The notes below the pieces were generated by a model, which worked only from the letters and a program-made list of their open reading frames with translations, did no database searches and was not told where the DNA came from. The position numbers and the translations under genes are program-made. This document shows, piece by piece, positions 14,708-23,627 of a stretch of DNA of 59,684 bases (its first letter is position 1; the number at the start of each line of letters is the position of its first letter). Source of the DNA: Nitrospirota bacterium (lineage in GTDB: Bacteria > Nitrospirota > Thermodesulfovibrionia > Thermodesulfovibrionales > UBA6898); assembly GCA_016215155.1 (NCBI GenBank), contig JACRLQ010000085.1, positions 1 to 59,684 on the forward strand. The letters run 5' to 3'.

Positions 14708-16297
14708 ATGAACGTTAAAGTAGGAATCGTAGGCGCCGGATATTGGGGTAAAAACCTGCTCAGGAATTTCCGGGAGCTGGGCGTATTGCATGCTATCTGC
14801 GACAACGACCCCGGGAATCCCAATATCTCAAATTACGGGGATGTCAGGCTTTACACGGATTATTCCCTGCTCCTCGACGATGAAGGTATTGACGCCGTGG
14901 CAATAGCCGCGCCGGCGGTTATGCATTTTGATATGGTAAAAAGGGCACTTGAACGAGGCAAGGACGTTTACGTCGAGAAGCCGCTTTCGCTGACGGTGGC
15001 GGAGGGCGAGGCCCTGGTCAGTCTGGCCGAAAAGACCGGGAGGGTCCTTATGGTGGGCCATATCCTTCAGTATCATCCGGCCGTCATAAAGCTCAAGGAA
15101 CTCATCTCTTCGGGCGCCCTCGGCAAGGTGGACTACATATACTCAAACCGTCTCAATATCGGCAAACTGAGGACCGAGGAGAATATCCTCTGGAGCTTCG
15201 CCCCTCATGATATATCGGTCATCCTGATGCTGCTTGGCGAGGAGCCGACGGCGGTCTCCGCGACAGGCGGCGCATATTTAAACAAAGGCGTCTATGACAC
15301 GACCCTGACCACCCTGGAATTTCGAAACGGGGTAAAGGGGCATATCTTCGTGAGCTGGCTTCACCCCTTTAAAGAGCAGAAGCTCGTGGTAATCGGATCG
15401 AAGGGCATGGCTGTATTCGACGACGTAAGCAAAGAGAAGCTCTTCCTCTATCCCCACAAAATTGAATGGAAAGAGGGCAGGGTCCCGGTCGCCCACAAGG
15501 CCGACTACCAGGTGGTCCCGTTCGAACCGGCTGAACCGCTTAAGGAGGAATTGAGACATTTCATCGACTGCGTGGGGTCCGGGAAAACGCCGAAGACGGA
15601 CGGAAAAGAGGGGCTCCGGGTCTTAAAGATCCTTGAGAGGGCGGAGATGTCGATGAGCAGTGGTCTATCGTGCGCCAATAATGACGCCGCCATGACCTCC
15701 CGCAATTTATCACCTTCCGGGCCGGGCGTTTTTGCGCATGAGAGCGCCTATATCGACGATGGGGTCCGGCTCGGCGAGGGCACAAAGATATGGCATTTTT
15801 CCCATATACTCAAGGGGACATCCATCGGCGAAAAAACGATCATAGGCCAGAATGTCGTGGTAGGCCCGGACGTAACTGTGGGGAGGTCCTGCAAAATCCA
15901 GAACAACGTGTCGCTTTATAAAGGGGTCACCCTCGAAGACGATGTCTTCTGCGGACCTTCCTGTGTATTTACGAATGTCTATAACCCGAGGGCCTTTATC
16001 GAACGGAAGAAGGAGTTTCTGCCCACCCTCGTAAAAAAGGGCGCCACGATCGGCGCCAACGCCACGATCGTATGCGGCAACACCATTGGCGCCTATTCAC
16101 TCGTCGGCGCGGGGGCCGTCGTAAAATCGGACGTCCCTGATCACGCGATAGTGGCGGGGGTCCCGGCCAGACAGGTGGGCTGGGCCTGCAGGTGCGGTAC
16201 GACGCTCAAATTTACCCGGGGCAGGGCGGTCTGCGGCTACTGCGGGAATGAATACGGCCTTAAAAAAGATGAATTCAGGGTCGTCAGGGAGAAATAA
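14708..16297 (+). CDS. Fused Gfo/Idh/MocA sugar dehydrogenase and left-handed beta-helix N-acetyltransferase
   Basis: A 529-aa bifunctional protein. Residues 1-320 form an NAD-binding oxidoreductase (GAGYWGKNL Rossmann loop, catalytic EKPLSL near 90). Residues 345-490 form a hexapeptide-repeat acyltransferase (IGQNVVVGP, IGANATIVCG, AIVAGVPA). The tail carries CRCG...CGYCG, a small Cys-rich knuckle common in WbpD-like enzymes. The two halves correspond to WbpB-like UDP-GlcNAcA 3-dehydrogenase and WbpD-like 3-N-acetyltransferase, two steps of UDP-2,3-diacetamido-uronic acid synthesis; the DegT transaminase at 22475 could fill the step between them. AGGTGG precedes the ATG. Fusion is known in this family; substrate is inferred. 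Confidence 0.9.
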   Translation: MNVKVGIVGAGYWGKNLLRNFRELGVLHAICDNDPGNPNISNYGDVRLYTDYSLLLDDEGIDAVAIAAPAVMHFDMVKRALERGKDVYVEKPLSLTVAEGEALVSLAEKTGRVLMVGHILQYHPAVIKLKELISSGALGKVDYIYSNRLNIGKLRTEENILWSFAPHDISVILMLLGEEPTAVSATGGAYLNKGVYDTTLTTLEFRNGVKGHIFVSWLHPFKEQKLVVIGSKGMAVFDDVSKEKLFLYPHKIEWKEGRVPVAHKADYQVVPFEPAEPLKEELRHFIDCVGSGKTPKTDGKEGLRVLKILERAEMSMSSGLSCANNDAAMTSRNLSPSGPGVFAHESAYIDDGVRLGEGTKIWHFSHILKGTSIGEKTIIGQNVVVGPDVTVGRSCKIQNNVSLYKGVTLEDDVFCGPSCVFTNVYNPRAFIERKKEFLPTLVKKGATIGANATIVCGNTIGAYSLVGAGAVVKSDVPDHAIVAGVPARQVGWACRCGTTLKFTRGRAVCGYCGNEYGLKKDEFRVVREK

Positions 16298-16338
16298 ATG
16301 AAGAATATTCCGAGCCCTGTAATTAAAGGGTATTTCAG

Positions 16339-17388
16339 ATGATTGCACAGGCAAAGATAGGCCTTAATAAATCACCCCGTACCTGGCTTGTTACGGGAGT
16401 GGCAGGCTTCATCGGTTCAAACCTGCTTGAGGAACTTCTGAGTCTTGGCCAGACGGTTGTCGGGCTCGACAACTTTGCGACCGGCCACAGGCATAACCTC
16501 GAGGACGTAAGAGGCGCGGTTGGAGAGGCGTCATGGGGCCGCTTCACTTTTATCGAAGGCGATATTGGCAACCTTGAAGACTGCCGGAGGGCCTGCGGAG
16601 AGATAGATATCGTCCTTCATCAGGCGGCAATCGGAAGTGTGCCGCGTTCGATAGATGACCCGATCCGCACCAACCGGTCGAATATCGACGGGTTCCTGAA
16701 TATGCTCGTTGCGGCCCGTGACGCGAAGGTGAAACGCTTTATCTATGCCGCCTCGTCATCCACCTATGGGGACCATCCGGCCCTTCCAAAGGTTGAACAT
16801 ACCATAGGGAGGCCTCTTTCGCCATATGCCGTGACGAAATATGTAAATGAACTCTATGCCGATGTCTTTGCCAGGACTTATGGCATGGAGTGTATCGGCC
16901 TCAGGTACTTCAATGTCTTCGGGAGAAGGCAGGACCCGCAGGGAGCCTATGCCGCGGTGATCCCGCGCTGGATAACGGAGATGCGCTCGTTTGAGGCGCC
17001 AATGATAAACGGCGATGGTTCAACAAGCAGGGACTTCTGTTATATAGACAATGTGATTCAGGCCAACCTCCTCGCCGCTATGACCGAGAACAGGGATGCG
17101 ATTAACCAGGTTTATAACGTAGCTGCCGGAGAAAGGACAACCCTGAAAGAGTTGTTCGGCATGATCAGGGGATGTCTTTCCGATTATGACGACAGGATAA
17201 AATCGATCGACCCCGTGTATGGGCCTTTCCGCATCGGCGATGTGCCCCATTCCCTGGCGGATATCTCGAAGGCAAAAAGACTGATCGGATATGATCCCGA
17301 ATATGGGGTAAAAAATGGAATGGAAGAGACGGTTAAGTGGTTTGTTGAAAAAAACCGCGACCCGTCCTCAAAACCTTCTCTCAGATAA
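16339..17388 (+). CDS. UDP-HexNAc 4-epimerase, WbpP/TviC-like SDR
   Basis: A 349-aa extended short-chain dehydrogenase. It has GVAGFIGSN (NAD binding, about residues 20-28), SSSTYGDHP, catalytic Y163-x3-K167 and [12 protein letters not shown]. The sequence pattern is that of WbpP/TviC, which interconvert UDP-GlcNAc and UDP-GalNAc or their uronates at C4. Length is normal. It lies 41 nt behind the fusion gene and probably provides the epimeric precursor. A diverged copy of its last 85 codons is found about 0.7 kb downstream (18096-18356). Confidence 0.9.
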   Translation: MIAQAKIGLNKSPRTWLVTGVAGFIGSNLLEELLSLGQTVVGLDNFATGHRHNLEDVRGAVGEASWGRFTFIEGDIGNLEDCRRACGEIDIVLHQAAIGSVPRSIDDPIRTNRSNIDGFLNMLVAARDAKVKRFIYAASSSTYGDHPALPKVEHTIGRPLSPYAVTKYVNELYADVFARTYGMECIGLRYFNVFGRRQDPQGAYAAVIPRWITEMRSFEAPMINGDGSTSRDFCYIDNVIQANLLAAMTENRDAINQVYNVAAGERTTLKELFGMIRGCLSDYDDRIKSIDPVYGPFRIGDVPHSLADISKAKRLIGYDPEYGVKNGMEETVKWFVEKNRDPSSKPSLR

Positions 17389-17457
17389 ATATGGATATCA
17401 GGATAAGTGACCCGGCCCCGATGATTCCTTGGGGCACTTGTAATATTTAGTTCGATA

Positions 17458-17781
17458 GTGGAAAATTCAAAAGAATATAAGATAGAGATTACAGAGGACA
17501 CAAGGGCCTATATATATCTTGTTTTGGAACAAGGAACAGTGACTTCTTTTGTAGTAAAACTGCTTGTACGATTTAATGAAGAATGGCATGAAATACTCCG
17601 TTATGACAGTGGACATGGCTGTCCGCATAAGGATATACTGGATACAGAAGCTACTGTCGTAAGAAAAGTATGGTATGACTTTCTCGATAATGGCCAGGCA
17701 TTGACTATGGCCGTCACGGACGTAAAGGATAACCATGAGTTTTACAAAGAGAGGTATGAGAAATGGCTAAAAAGTCAGTAA
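17458..17781 (+). CDS. Small protein resembling DUF7718
   Basis: A 107-aa acidic protein with a predicted beta-rich core (KLLVRFNEEWHEILRYDS, then GHGCPHKDIL) and a charged helical tail. I recall this HG-PH-D-L pattern from a small uncharacterised family (DUF7718); the number is from memory. The start given is GTG (17458), with no strong ribosome site. Its 3' end overlaps the next small gene by 19 nt, as in two-gene modules such as toxin-antitoxin pairs, but nothing in the sequence proves such a role. It lies between the 4-epimerase and a decayed copy of its 3' end. Confidence 0.65.
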   Translation: MENSKEYKIEITEDTRAYIYLVLEQGTVTSFVVKLLVRFNEEWHEILRYDSGHGCPHKDILDTEATVVRKVWYDFLDNGQALTMAVTDVKDNHEFYKERYEKWLKSQ

Positions 17782-17924
17782 GGGAAAAGGAGTTGCTTGA
17801 GTTCATGCATTCAGCCGGATGCAGGGAGATTACAGAAAATGACAAGAAAACGGAATGGTACAAAAAAGCATCGAAAAAAACTGCATGCCTGAAAACAGCT
17901 CACAAGGAAAAAGCACATCGTTAA
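17763..17924 (+). CDS. 53-aa Lys-rich protein overlapping the DUF7718-like gene
   Basis: An ATG at 17763 opens a 53-codon frame to TAA at 17922-17924, overlapping the previous gene by 19 nt in another frame. The product is strongly basic (KKSVREKE at the start, several KK pairs) with two Cys. A GAGAGG lies 7-8 nt ahead of the ATG. I do not recognise a family. Overlap, spacing and charge suggest a partner of the acidic upstream protein; this is inference. Confidence 0.55.
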   Translation: MAKKSVREKELLEFMHSAGCREITENDKKTEWYKKASKKTACLKTAHKEKAHR

Positions 17925-18095
17925 TGTATAAGCTATTTTATCGGCGTCCCCCAAAGTTGTTGGAAGAAAAACTCAAAGATGTTCTGGTTGCAGCCTAGCC
18001 GCCTGCCCGTCGTCACTGGTTACAGGTGGCTATGAACCTTTTTAGAAAATGTCAAGAAACAAGACCCTAATGACCCTAATGCGCGAGCCAAAGCG
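17925..18095. other. Junction sequence, nothing recognised
   Basis: About 170 nt between the small cassette and the epimerase remnant. A direct repeat of ACCCTAATG occurs twice at 18064-18081. No ORF or RNA is evident. Confidence 0.4.
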
Positions 18096-18356
18096 GAGAT
18101 GCGGTTACTCAGGTCTATAATGTTGCTGCCGGAGAAAGGACAACCTCAATGAGTTGTTCGGCATGATCAGGGGATGTCTTTCCGATATGACGACAGGATA
18201 ATATCGATCGAACCCGTGTATGGGCCTTTCCGCAAAGGTGACGTGCCCCATTCCCTGGCCGATATCTCGAAAGCAAAAATATTAATCGGATTTAACCCGG
18301 AATATGATGTAAATAAAGGGATGGAAGAGACGGTTAAATGGTTTGTAACAAAACGG
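18096..18356 (+). pseudogene. Diverged 3' fragment of a WbpP-like 4-epimerase gene
   Basis: The segment aligns at nucleotide level with about 17093-17351 of the intact epimerase gene, including identical runs such as GAGTTGTTCGGCATGATC and CCCGTGTATGGGCCTTTC. Two single-base deletions (at about 18146 and 18186) shift the frame; the last part still reads [19 protein letters not shown] in one frame. The copy has many substitutions, so it is either an old duplication or the tail of a second epimerase gene left by recombination. Its open frame runs on to a TGA at 18414-18416 that overlaps the ATG of the next gene. Confidence 0.85.
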
Positions 18357-18412
18357 CAAATTAAGGGAATAGAATCAATTCAGATATCAGGCTGTTCCCG
18401 TTTAGGGGGCCA

Positions 18413-21400
18413 ATGATCCAACGTGTGTTGCTTTTCGTGTTAGTGTTCACGGCCGCATTCTGTCTGCCGCCCGTGATCTTACAGGTTACCGCTGCCGATT
18501 TTATAGTCAACTGGGATTTTGAGAAGGGACAAAACGGCTGGCAGCTTACCTCCGGTAAGGGACAGAAAGGGGGCCGGATCATCGAAGAGACAGATAAGAA
18601 CCACGTCCTTTGCGCGGAGGGGGACACATACTGGCTGGGCAGCACGGACTACCAGATAGTCAGCCGGGTTCAGGCCGAGCATTTCGCCGGCAAGCAGCTC
18701 CGTGTGACGTTCCGGGCCAAGGGAGACCATGATGCCTACCCAGGCGTCATTACCACCTACTCCCGGGGAGGCAAGTCAGAGTACCTGACAAACTACTGGA
18801 AGACCAAATACACGGAGTCCAACAGCCGGCCGGACGATAAGTTCCGGGACTATGAAATTACCAGTGAGATACCGCAGGGCACGAACGCCATCCTTGGTTT
18901 GTCGCTTTACAATGTCACACATCGCGGCCGCCTCTGCTTTGACGACATCCAACTCTCATTTGTGGAGCCGCTCCGGCAAACGGCAAACAGCATGCCAGAT
19001 ATTTCAGCCCCCGATATCTGGCAGTCCCTGCAGTTTACTGACAAGGAGCTCATCCAACTGGGGAACACCCACAACTATCTGGTGACACAGGCGGCTTATC
19101 TGTATGGCCGCATGTCGGAGGTGGAGCGAGGCATATATTATGTAAGCCAGGCCGGTAGCGGTGAGCCGTCCAGGGAGAGAGAGAAACAGGCGGTGGCACT
19201 GAGCGCTGAGATAACCCGTTTGAGGGGCAGGCTCAAGGCATTGGAGGTCTTTTATAATCAGCGCTTCAAGAAGGTCTTTGGATCGACCTACACTGAGGAA
19301 AAACCCTGGGGGTTCTACTGGCACGACAAAGGCGCGGGAAGAGACCTGCTTATTGCGGCCGGTCCGGCGCGCAGCGACAAGCCTCCATTTGTGGAGTTGG
19401 AGAGTTCTTTTGAGAGGGTTGCCATCAGCGCCGATGTTTTGTTAAAGGATCTTCAGCAGCAGGCTGGAGGCGTCTTCACATCTCCGACGCCGAATGCTGC
19501 GCCGGTGCCGGCAGGGGTGTTGTTTGACAACGGCAACAGCTATTTCCCCCGGCAAATTGTAATGGGGGTGCGCATGGCTCCCTATGGGTTCCATTCAGCG
19601 CGATTCCTTAACGCCGATTTCATCTTTACTCATAATTTGCGGCAGTGGACTTTTGACGAGCAGGGTAACCTGAAAAATGATCCGACGCAGCAGGCTGCGG
19701 AGATTGAGCACTATGATCTGCGCTGGCTGCTCACTTCATGGATGGATCCAAAGGTTCGTTTGATTGACTATCCGCCATCCTTCAGAGAGTCGTTATCCAG
19801 GGACCCCGAGCTCTCGGCCCATACCGAGCGGGGGCCGGTTAATCTGGCAAGTGACGCCCGCTTTCATCCGGTAAATATTTTTAGTCCCTTAATCCAAAAA
19901 AATGCCGCCAGGCACTATGAGGAATTGGGGCGGCTATATCATGACGATAAACGGGTTGTTATGGTCGAATACTCAGGGGAACCGTCGCCGTCGGCGATGT
20001 TTGATGGGAAGATGTATGTCTTTGAGTACAGCGAAGAGGCGAAGGGCCTTTTCCGTGATGGGTTGCGCTCAAAGTTCAAGGATATTAAAATCCTCAACAG
20101 GGGCTGGGGTGTTGCATATGACTCTTTTGATCAGATCGATCTCCCCTCTTACAAGATGTTGGCCGACATGTCACCAGGAGACCTCCCCCTCATCTCCGAG
20201 TTCCGCCGGTTCATGAAGTTGGAGTACGCAAGGCACGAGCAGCGTATCTACAATGCCTACCGAAAGGGGGACCCCCAGGGGCATCCGGTTGCAAACCGTC
20301 TGGGTCGCAGCTACCTTAATGGGACTGGGATGGACCCGTTTGACACCTACCGCCTGGCTCAGACCACTGACATCTTTTGCACTCACGATAGCGCTGAGGG
20401 TACTGCCAGGCATCGGGCAGAGCTAAACTACGCTCACAGCATTGCGGATTACCTCGGCAAGCCGCGTGGATCTCTTGAATTTCTTGTTCTCAACCCGGAG
20501 GCCAGGCAATTCGACCCCGAGCGAGATGACGGGTTGACTCTTATCCGAAGGGGTATCAACAGTCTATGGCGACTCCTAATGTGGGACGTGACTACCATAT
20601 CCCCTTGGATGCAGGGCAGAACAGAGAGAGGGTTTCTTTCTCCTACCCGCAAGTCTGCTATGACCTTGATTCATGAATCGGCCGGCGTGTTGCCGTTAGT
20701 TCGCCGGCAGGCAGGCGGCGCGGTTGAAAAGGCCCTTCTTAATTCCAGAGTTGTGAGGCCGTCGACAGCTATATTGGCACCTTATGACGCACCTATGGTC
20801 GGTTGGCCGGACGGACAGGTCGGTGCTGAGGGAGTCGCTATACACCGTTTTTTAGACGAAAAAAACTATGATTATACCTATATTCCCGAGGAACTTATTC
20901 TTTCAGGGAAAGAGACACTGGCTGACATCAAAGTGCTTTTTACCCCATATGTTTTATGGGCCTCGGGGCCTTTGCAGAAGAAACTTCTTGACTGGGTTGA
21001 AAAAGGCGGGGTTATAATTTCAGTAGGACCTTTAGGTTACTGGGACGAGTATGGACGGCCCGGCCGTGCGCTCATCAACAAGGTATTCGGGGCTATTCCT
21101 ATAGAAATTAAACGCGCAGGCCGGTATCTGACGGAGTTCCCATATACAGCGCTGGTTAATTTCAGACAGGTGCGCGTCGAGACACAGGTGCCGTACATCA
21201 AGGATACGCAGCCGAACCTGATAAGCGCATCCTTGGGCCGAGGGAAAGTGTATCTGACTGCCGACACCAGCATGGATGATGTGCTGTCGGGCAGCAAAGC
21301 GGTTATTCTGCAAGCAGTGGATCAGGCAATCGGCCGTCGCACAGCCTGGGGTGATAGTCATGCGTTCGAACTCGTAATGCGCCAGCAGAAAAACGGCAGC

Positions 21401-21622
21401 GAAAGATATCTGTTCGTCCTCAATCGCTCCATTGACAAGGTCAGCATTGATACCATTACTGTGCCGGGAGAATATAAGGATGTAAGTGATATGGTCGTAG
21501 CCGGCGGATTTCCGTTAAGAGCCATGGCTCGTGACGGGGTTACGGTGTTTAACGTGCGCCTCGGGCCTGGGGAAGCAGCCTGTATTCGCCTTGGATCTTT
21601 TCGTCCAGAGGAGCATAAATGA
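18413..21622 (+). CDS. Large secreted GH42-like glycoside hydrolase
   Basis: A 1069-aa exported protein: signal peptide (about 1-27), a jelly-roll carbohydrate-binding-like module (29-185: NWDFEKGQNGW, LRVTFRAKG, CFDDIQLSF), a helical linker, a TIM-barrel region and a GATase-like domain near 790-930 (VLFTPYVLWASG, GGVIISVGP) like the trimerisation domain of beta-galactosidases. Around residues 517-570, EYSGEPSPS followed by LNRGWGVAYDSFDQIDLPS resembles the GH42 acid/base and LN-W-G regions; E688 or E696 could be the nucleophile. Substrate cannot be told. It could trim or release the polysaccharide made by this locus. Its stop overlaps the start of the radical SAM gene (ATGA), so the two are translationally coupled. 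Confidence 0.7.
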   Translation: MIQRVLLFVLVFTAAFCLPPVILQVTAADFIVNWDFEKGQNGWQLTSGKGQKGGRIIEETDKNHVLCAEGDTYWLGSTDYQIVSRVQAEHFAGKQLRVTFRAKGDHDAYPGVITTYSRGGKSEYLTNYWKTKYTESNSRPDDKFRDYEITSEIPQGTNAILGLSLYNVTHRGRLCFDDIQLSFVEPLRQTANSMPDISAPDIWQSLQFTDKELIQLGNTHNYLVTQAAYLYGRMSEVERGIYYVSQAGSGEPSREREKQAVALSAEITRLRGRLKALEVFYNQRFKKVFGSTYTEEKPWGFYWHDKGAGRDLLIAAGPARSDKPPFVELESSFERVAISADVLLKDLQQQAGGVFTSPTPNAAPVPAGVLFDNGNSYFPRQIVMGVRMAPYGFHSARFLNADFIFTHNLRQWTFDEQGNLKNDPTQQAAEIEHYDLRWLLTSWMDPKVRLIDYPPSFRESLSRDPELSAHTERGPVNLASDARFHPVNIFSPLIQKNAARHYEELGRLYHDDKRVVMVEYSGEPSPSAMFDGKMYVFEYSEEAKGLFRDGLRSKFKDIKILNRGWGVAYDSFDQIDLPSYKMLADMSPGDLPLISEFRRFMKLEYARHEQRIYNAYRKGDPQGHPVANRLGRSYLNGTGMDPFDTYRLAQTTDIFCTHDSAEGTARHRAELNYAHSIADYLGKPRGSLEFLVLNPEARQFDPERDDGLTLIRRGINSLWRLLMWDVTTISPWMQGRTERGFLSPTRKSAMTLIHESAGVLPLVRRQAGGAVEKALLNSRVVRPSTAILAPYDAPMVGWPDGQVGAEGVAIHRFLDEKNYDYTYIPEELILSGKETLADIKVLFTPYVLWASGPLQKKLLDWVEKGGVIISVGPLGYWDEYGRPGRALINKVFGAIPIEIKRAGRYLTEFPYTALVNFRQVRVETQVPYIKDTQPNLISASLGRGKVYLTADTSMDDVLSGSKAVILQAVDQAIGRRTAWGDSHAFELVMRQQKNGSERYLFVLNRSIDKVSIDTITVPGEYKDVSDMVVAGGFPLRAMARDGVTVFNVRLGPGEAACIRLGSFRPEEHK

Positions 21623-22482
21623 ATATTGATTTGGAGTTACCGGATTATCCCTGCAGAATTGTATTAGAGCTTACACCGCTCTGTAATCTGGCTTGCGCCA
21701 TGTGCCCGCGCCATTATGTGGAAAAAGCCCATGGATTTATGCCTAAAGAACTCTGGATAAAACTTATCGATGAGATTGCCGGGACGGCTCAGGATACCGT
21801 AATTCTGCCTTTCTGGAGGGGAGAATCACTACTCCACCCTGATTTTATAGACTTGATGGAGCTAGCACTAAAAAAATCACTGCGGATTCACATATCCACT
21901 AATGGTCACTTGGTTACAGGGAAATATGCAGATGTCCTCGCAAAATGCGAGTTCGTAACTTTTAGCATCCATACCGTTTTTGGCCTTACCAGAGCCAGAG
22001 AATTTCTGAGTCTCAAGATAAACGGGAAACCGACTGTGCAGATATCCTTCGTGAAGGGGGAAAAGAGTACGGAAGATCTCCTCCATACATTAATCAATCA
22101 TCCTGATCTTGATGGCTTTGACAGCATCCGGTTATATGAGGAGCACACAAAAGACGGTATATTTGGTAAGTCAGCATGTCAGTCAGACTCTCAGCGCATC
22201 TTCTGCCAGAAGTTGCTGGATACTCTGGTCATTTCCTTCGATGGCTCGATATCGCGCTGTAATCATATATGGGAAACAGAGAAGGGCATGAATGTTAACT
22301 CAGTGACCATCAAGGATGCATGGTCGTCATCACAACTCAGTACTATCCGCCGTGCATATCCTGACCAGTTGTGTACGCCTTGTGACCAATGGATTGGGCA
22401 TACCAGCGGTGAGTCGTGGCGCATGGTTGATGGAAAAGTGAAACATATCAGATACAGGCCGGAGGATACGCACCATGAATGA
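21619..22482 (+). CDS. Radical SAM protein with C-terminal Cys cluster
   Basis: A 287-aa protein with the radical SAM motif CNLACAMC (C-x3-C-x2-C, about residues 23-30) for the SAM-binding [4Fe-4S] cluster. C-terminal cysteines (FDGSISRCNHIW and LCTPCDQW) look like a shortened SPASM-type auxiliary cluster site. The substrate is unknown; related proteins in glycan clusters are often annotated only as radical SAM. It overlaps the glycosidase gene upstream (ATGA) and the aminotransferase downstream by 8 nt, so it belongs to that operon, perhaps modifying a sugar or a sugar-linked group. Confidence 0.85.
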   Translation: MNIDLELPDYPCRIVLELTPLCNLACAMCPRHYVEKAHGFMPKELWIKLIDEIAGTAQDTVILPFWRGESLLHPDFIDLMELALKKSLRIHISTNGHLVTGKYADVLAKCEFVTFSIHTVFGLTRAREFLSLKINGKPTVQISFVKGEKSTEDLLHTLINHPDLDGFDSIRLYEEHTKDGIFGKSACQSDSQRIFCQKLLDTLVISFDGSISRCNHIWETEKGMNVNSVTIKDAWSSSQLSTIRRAYPDQLCTPCDQWIGHTSGESWRMVDGKVKHIRYRPEDTHHE

Positions 22483-23620
22483 TCGTCGGGACATCCCAAT
22501 ATCGCTTCCTTCGACGGGGGAGCAAGAGTGGCAGGCGATACGTGAGCCGCTGATGACCGGCTGGCTGACGCAGGGACCGAAGGTTGCAGCTTTCGAAAAA
22601 GCCTTCGCCACAAGACATGGCGTTAAACATGCAATAGCGACTACAAGCTGCACTACTGCCTTGCACCTTATTCTTGCCGCACTGGATATCGGACGGGGGG
22701 ATGAGGTCATTGTGCCGGCTTTTACATGGGTTGCCACTGCAAATGTCGTGCTTTACTGCAGTGCTAAGCCTGTTTTTGTTGATATCGATAAAAGCACATT
22801 TAACCTTGATATTTCACAGGTACGGGAAAAAGTGACGAAAAAAACCAAAGCCATTATCCCCGTCCATTTGTTCGGGCTGTGCGCAGACATCGACGCCCTT
22901 AAATCGGCAGCACCTGAAATTCCCATAATAGAGGACGCTGCCTGTGCCGCCGGCAGTTTTTATAAGGGTCGTTCCGCAGGCTCTCTGGGGCTTGCAGCAG
23001 CTTTTTCTTTTCATCCACGCAAGTCTATCACCACAGGAGAGGGGGGCATGATCACGACGAACGATGACGCCCTCGCCGAAAAGATGAATATGCTGAGAAA
23101 TCACGGAGCAAGTCTTTCAGAAGAGCAGAGACATAAGGGCCCCAGGCCGTACCTGCTCCCTGAATTTAATCTCCTCGGTTACAACTACCGCATGACAGAC
23201 CTGCAGGGCGCTGTCGGTGTGGTTCAACTCTCAATGCTGGATGGATTCATAGCCGAAAGGCAGAAATGGGCGGAATTCTATACGCGGGAACTCTCAGGCA
23301 TTAAATGGCTGGGCATACCGTCGGTATCGGAAGGATTTTCACATGGGTGGCAGTCTTATGTCTGTTATATCGATGAGAATAAGTCGCACATGTCCCGCAA
23401 CGAAATTATGGAAAGATTACTCTCGCAGGGGATAAGCACAAGACCCGGGACTCATGCGGTTCATATGCTTGCATACTACAGAAAGAAATTCGGGCTCAGG
23501 CCGGATGATTTTCCTGTTGCCCAGGACTGTGATCTGCACACCATGGCAATACCTTTGCATAACCGTATGGAAGCGGACGATTATAGTTATGTCGTAAAGA
23601 CCCTTAAGGAAATAAGGTAG
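22475..23620 (+). CDS. DegT/DnrJ/EryC1/StrS sugar aminotransferase
   Basis: A 381-aa PLP-dependent nucleotide-sugar aminotransferase. The PLP lysine is K183 in HPRKSITTGEGG; other landmarks are TSCTTALHL, PAFTWVATAN, EDAACAAGS and GYNYRMTDLQGA. Family members transaminate C3 or C4 keto sugars bound to UDP, GDP or dTDP. With the WbpB/WbpD-like fusion at 14708 it could be the 3-aminotransferase of the acetamido-uronate pathway; the distance leaves this open. It lies 7 nt before the asparagine synthetase gene. Confidence 0.92.
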   Translation: MNDRRDIPISLPSTGEQEWQAIREPLMTGWLTQGPKVAAFEKAFATRHGVKHAIATTSCTTALHLILAALDIGRGDEVIVPAFTWVATANVVLYCSAKPVFVDIDKSTFNLDISQVREKVTKKTKAIIPVHLFGLCADIDALKSAAPEIPIIEDAACAAGSFYKGRSAGSLGLAAAFSFHPRKSITTGEGGMITTNDDALAEKMNMLRNHGASLSEEQRHKGPRPYLLPEFNLLGYNYRMTDLQGAVGVVQLSMLDGFIAERQKWAEFYTRELSGIKWLGIPSVSEGFSHGWQSYVCYIDENKSHMSRNEIMERLLSQGISTRPGTHAVHMLAYYRKKFGLRPDDFPVAQDCDLHTMAIPLHNRMEADDYSYVVKTLKEIR

Positions 23621-23627
23621 TCGGCAT

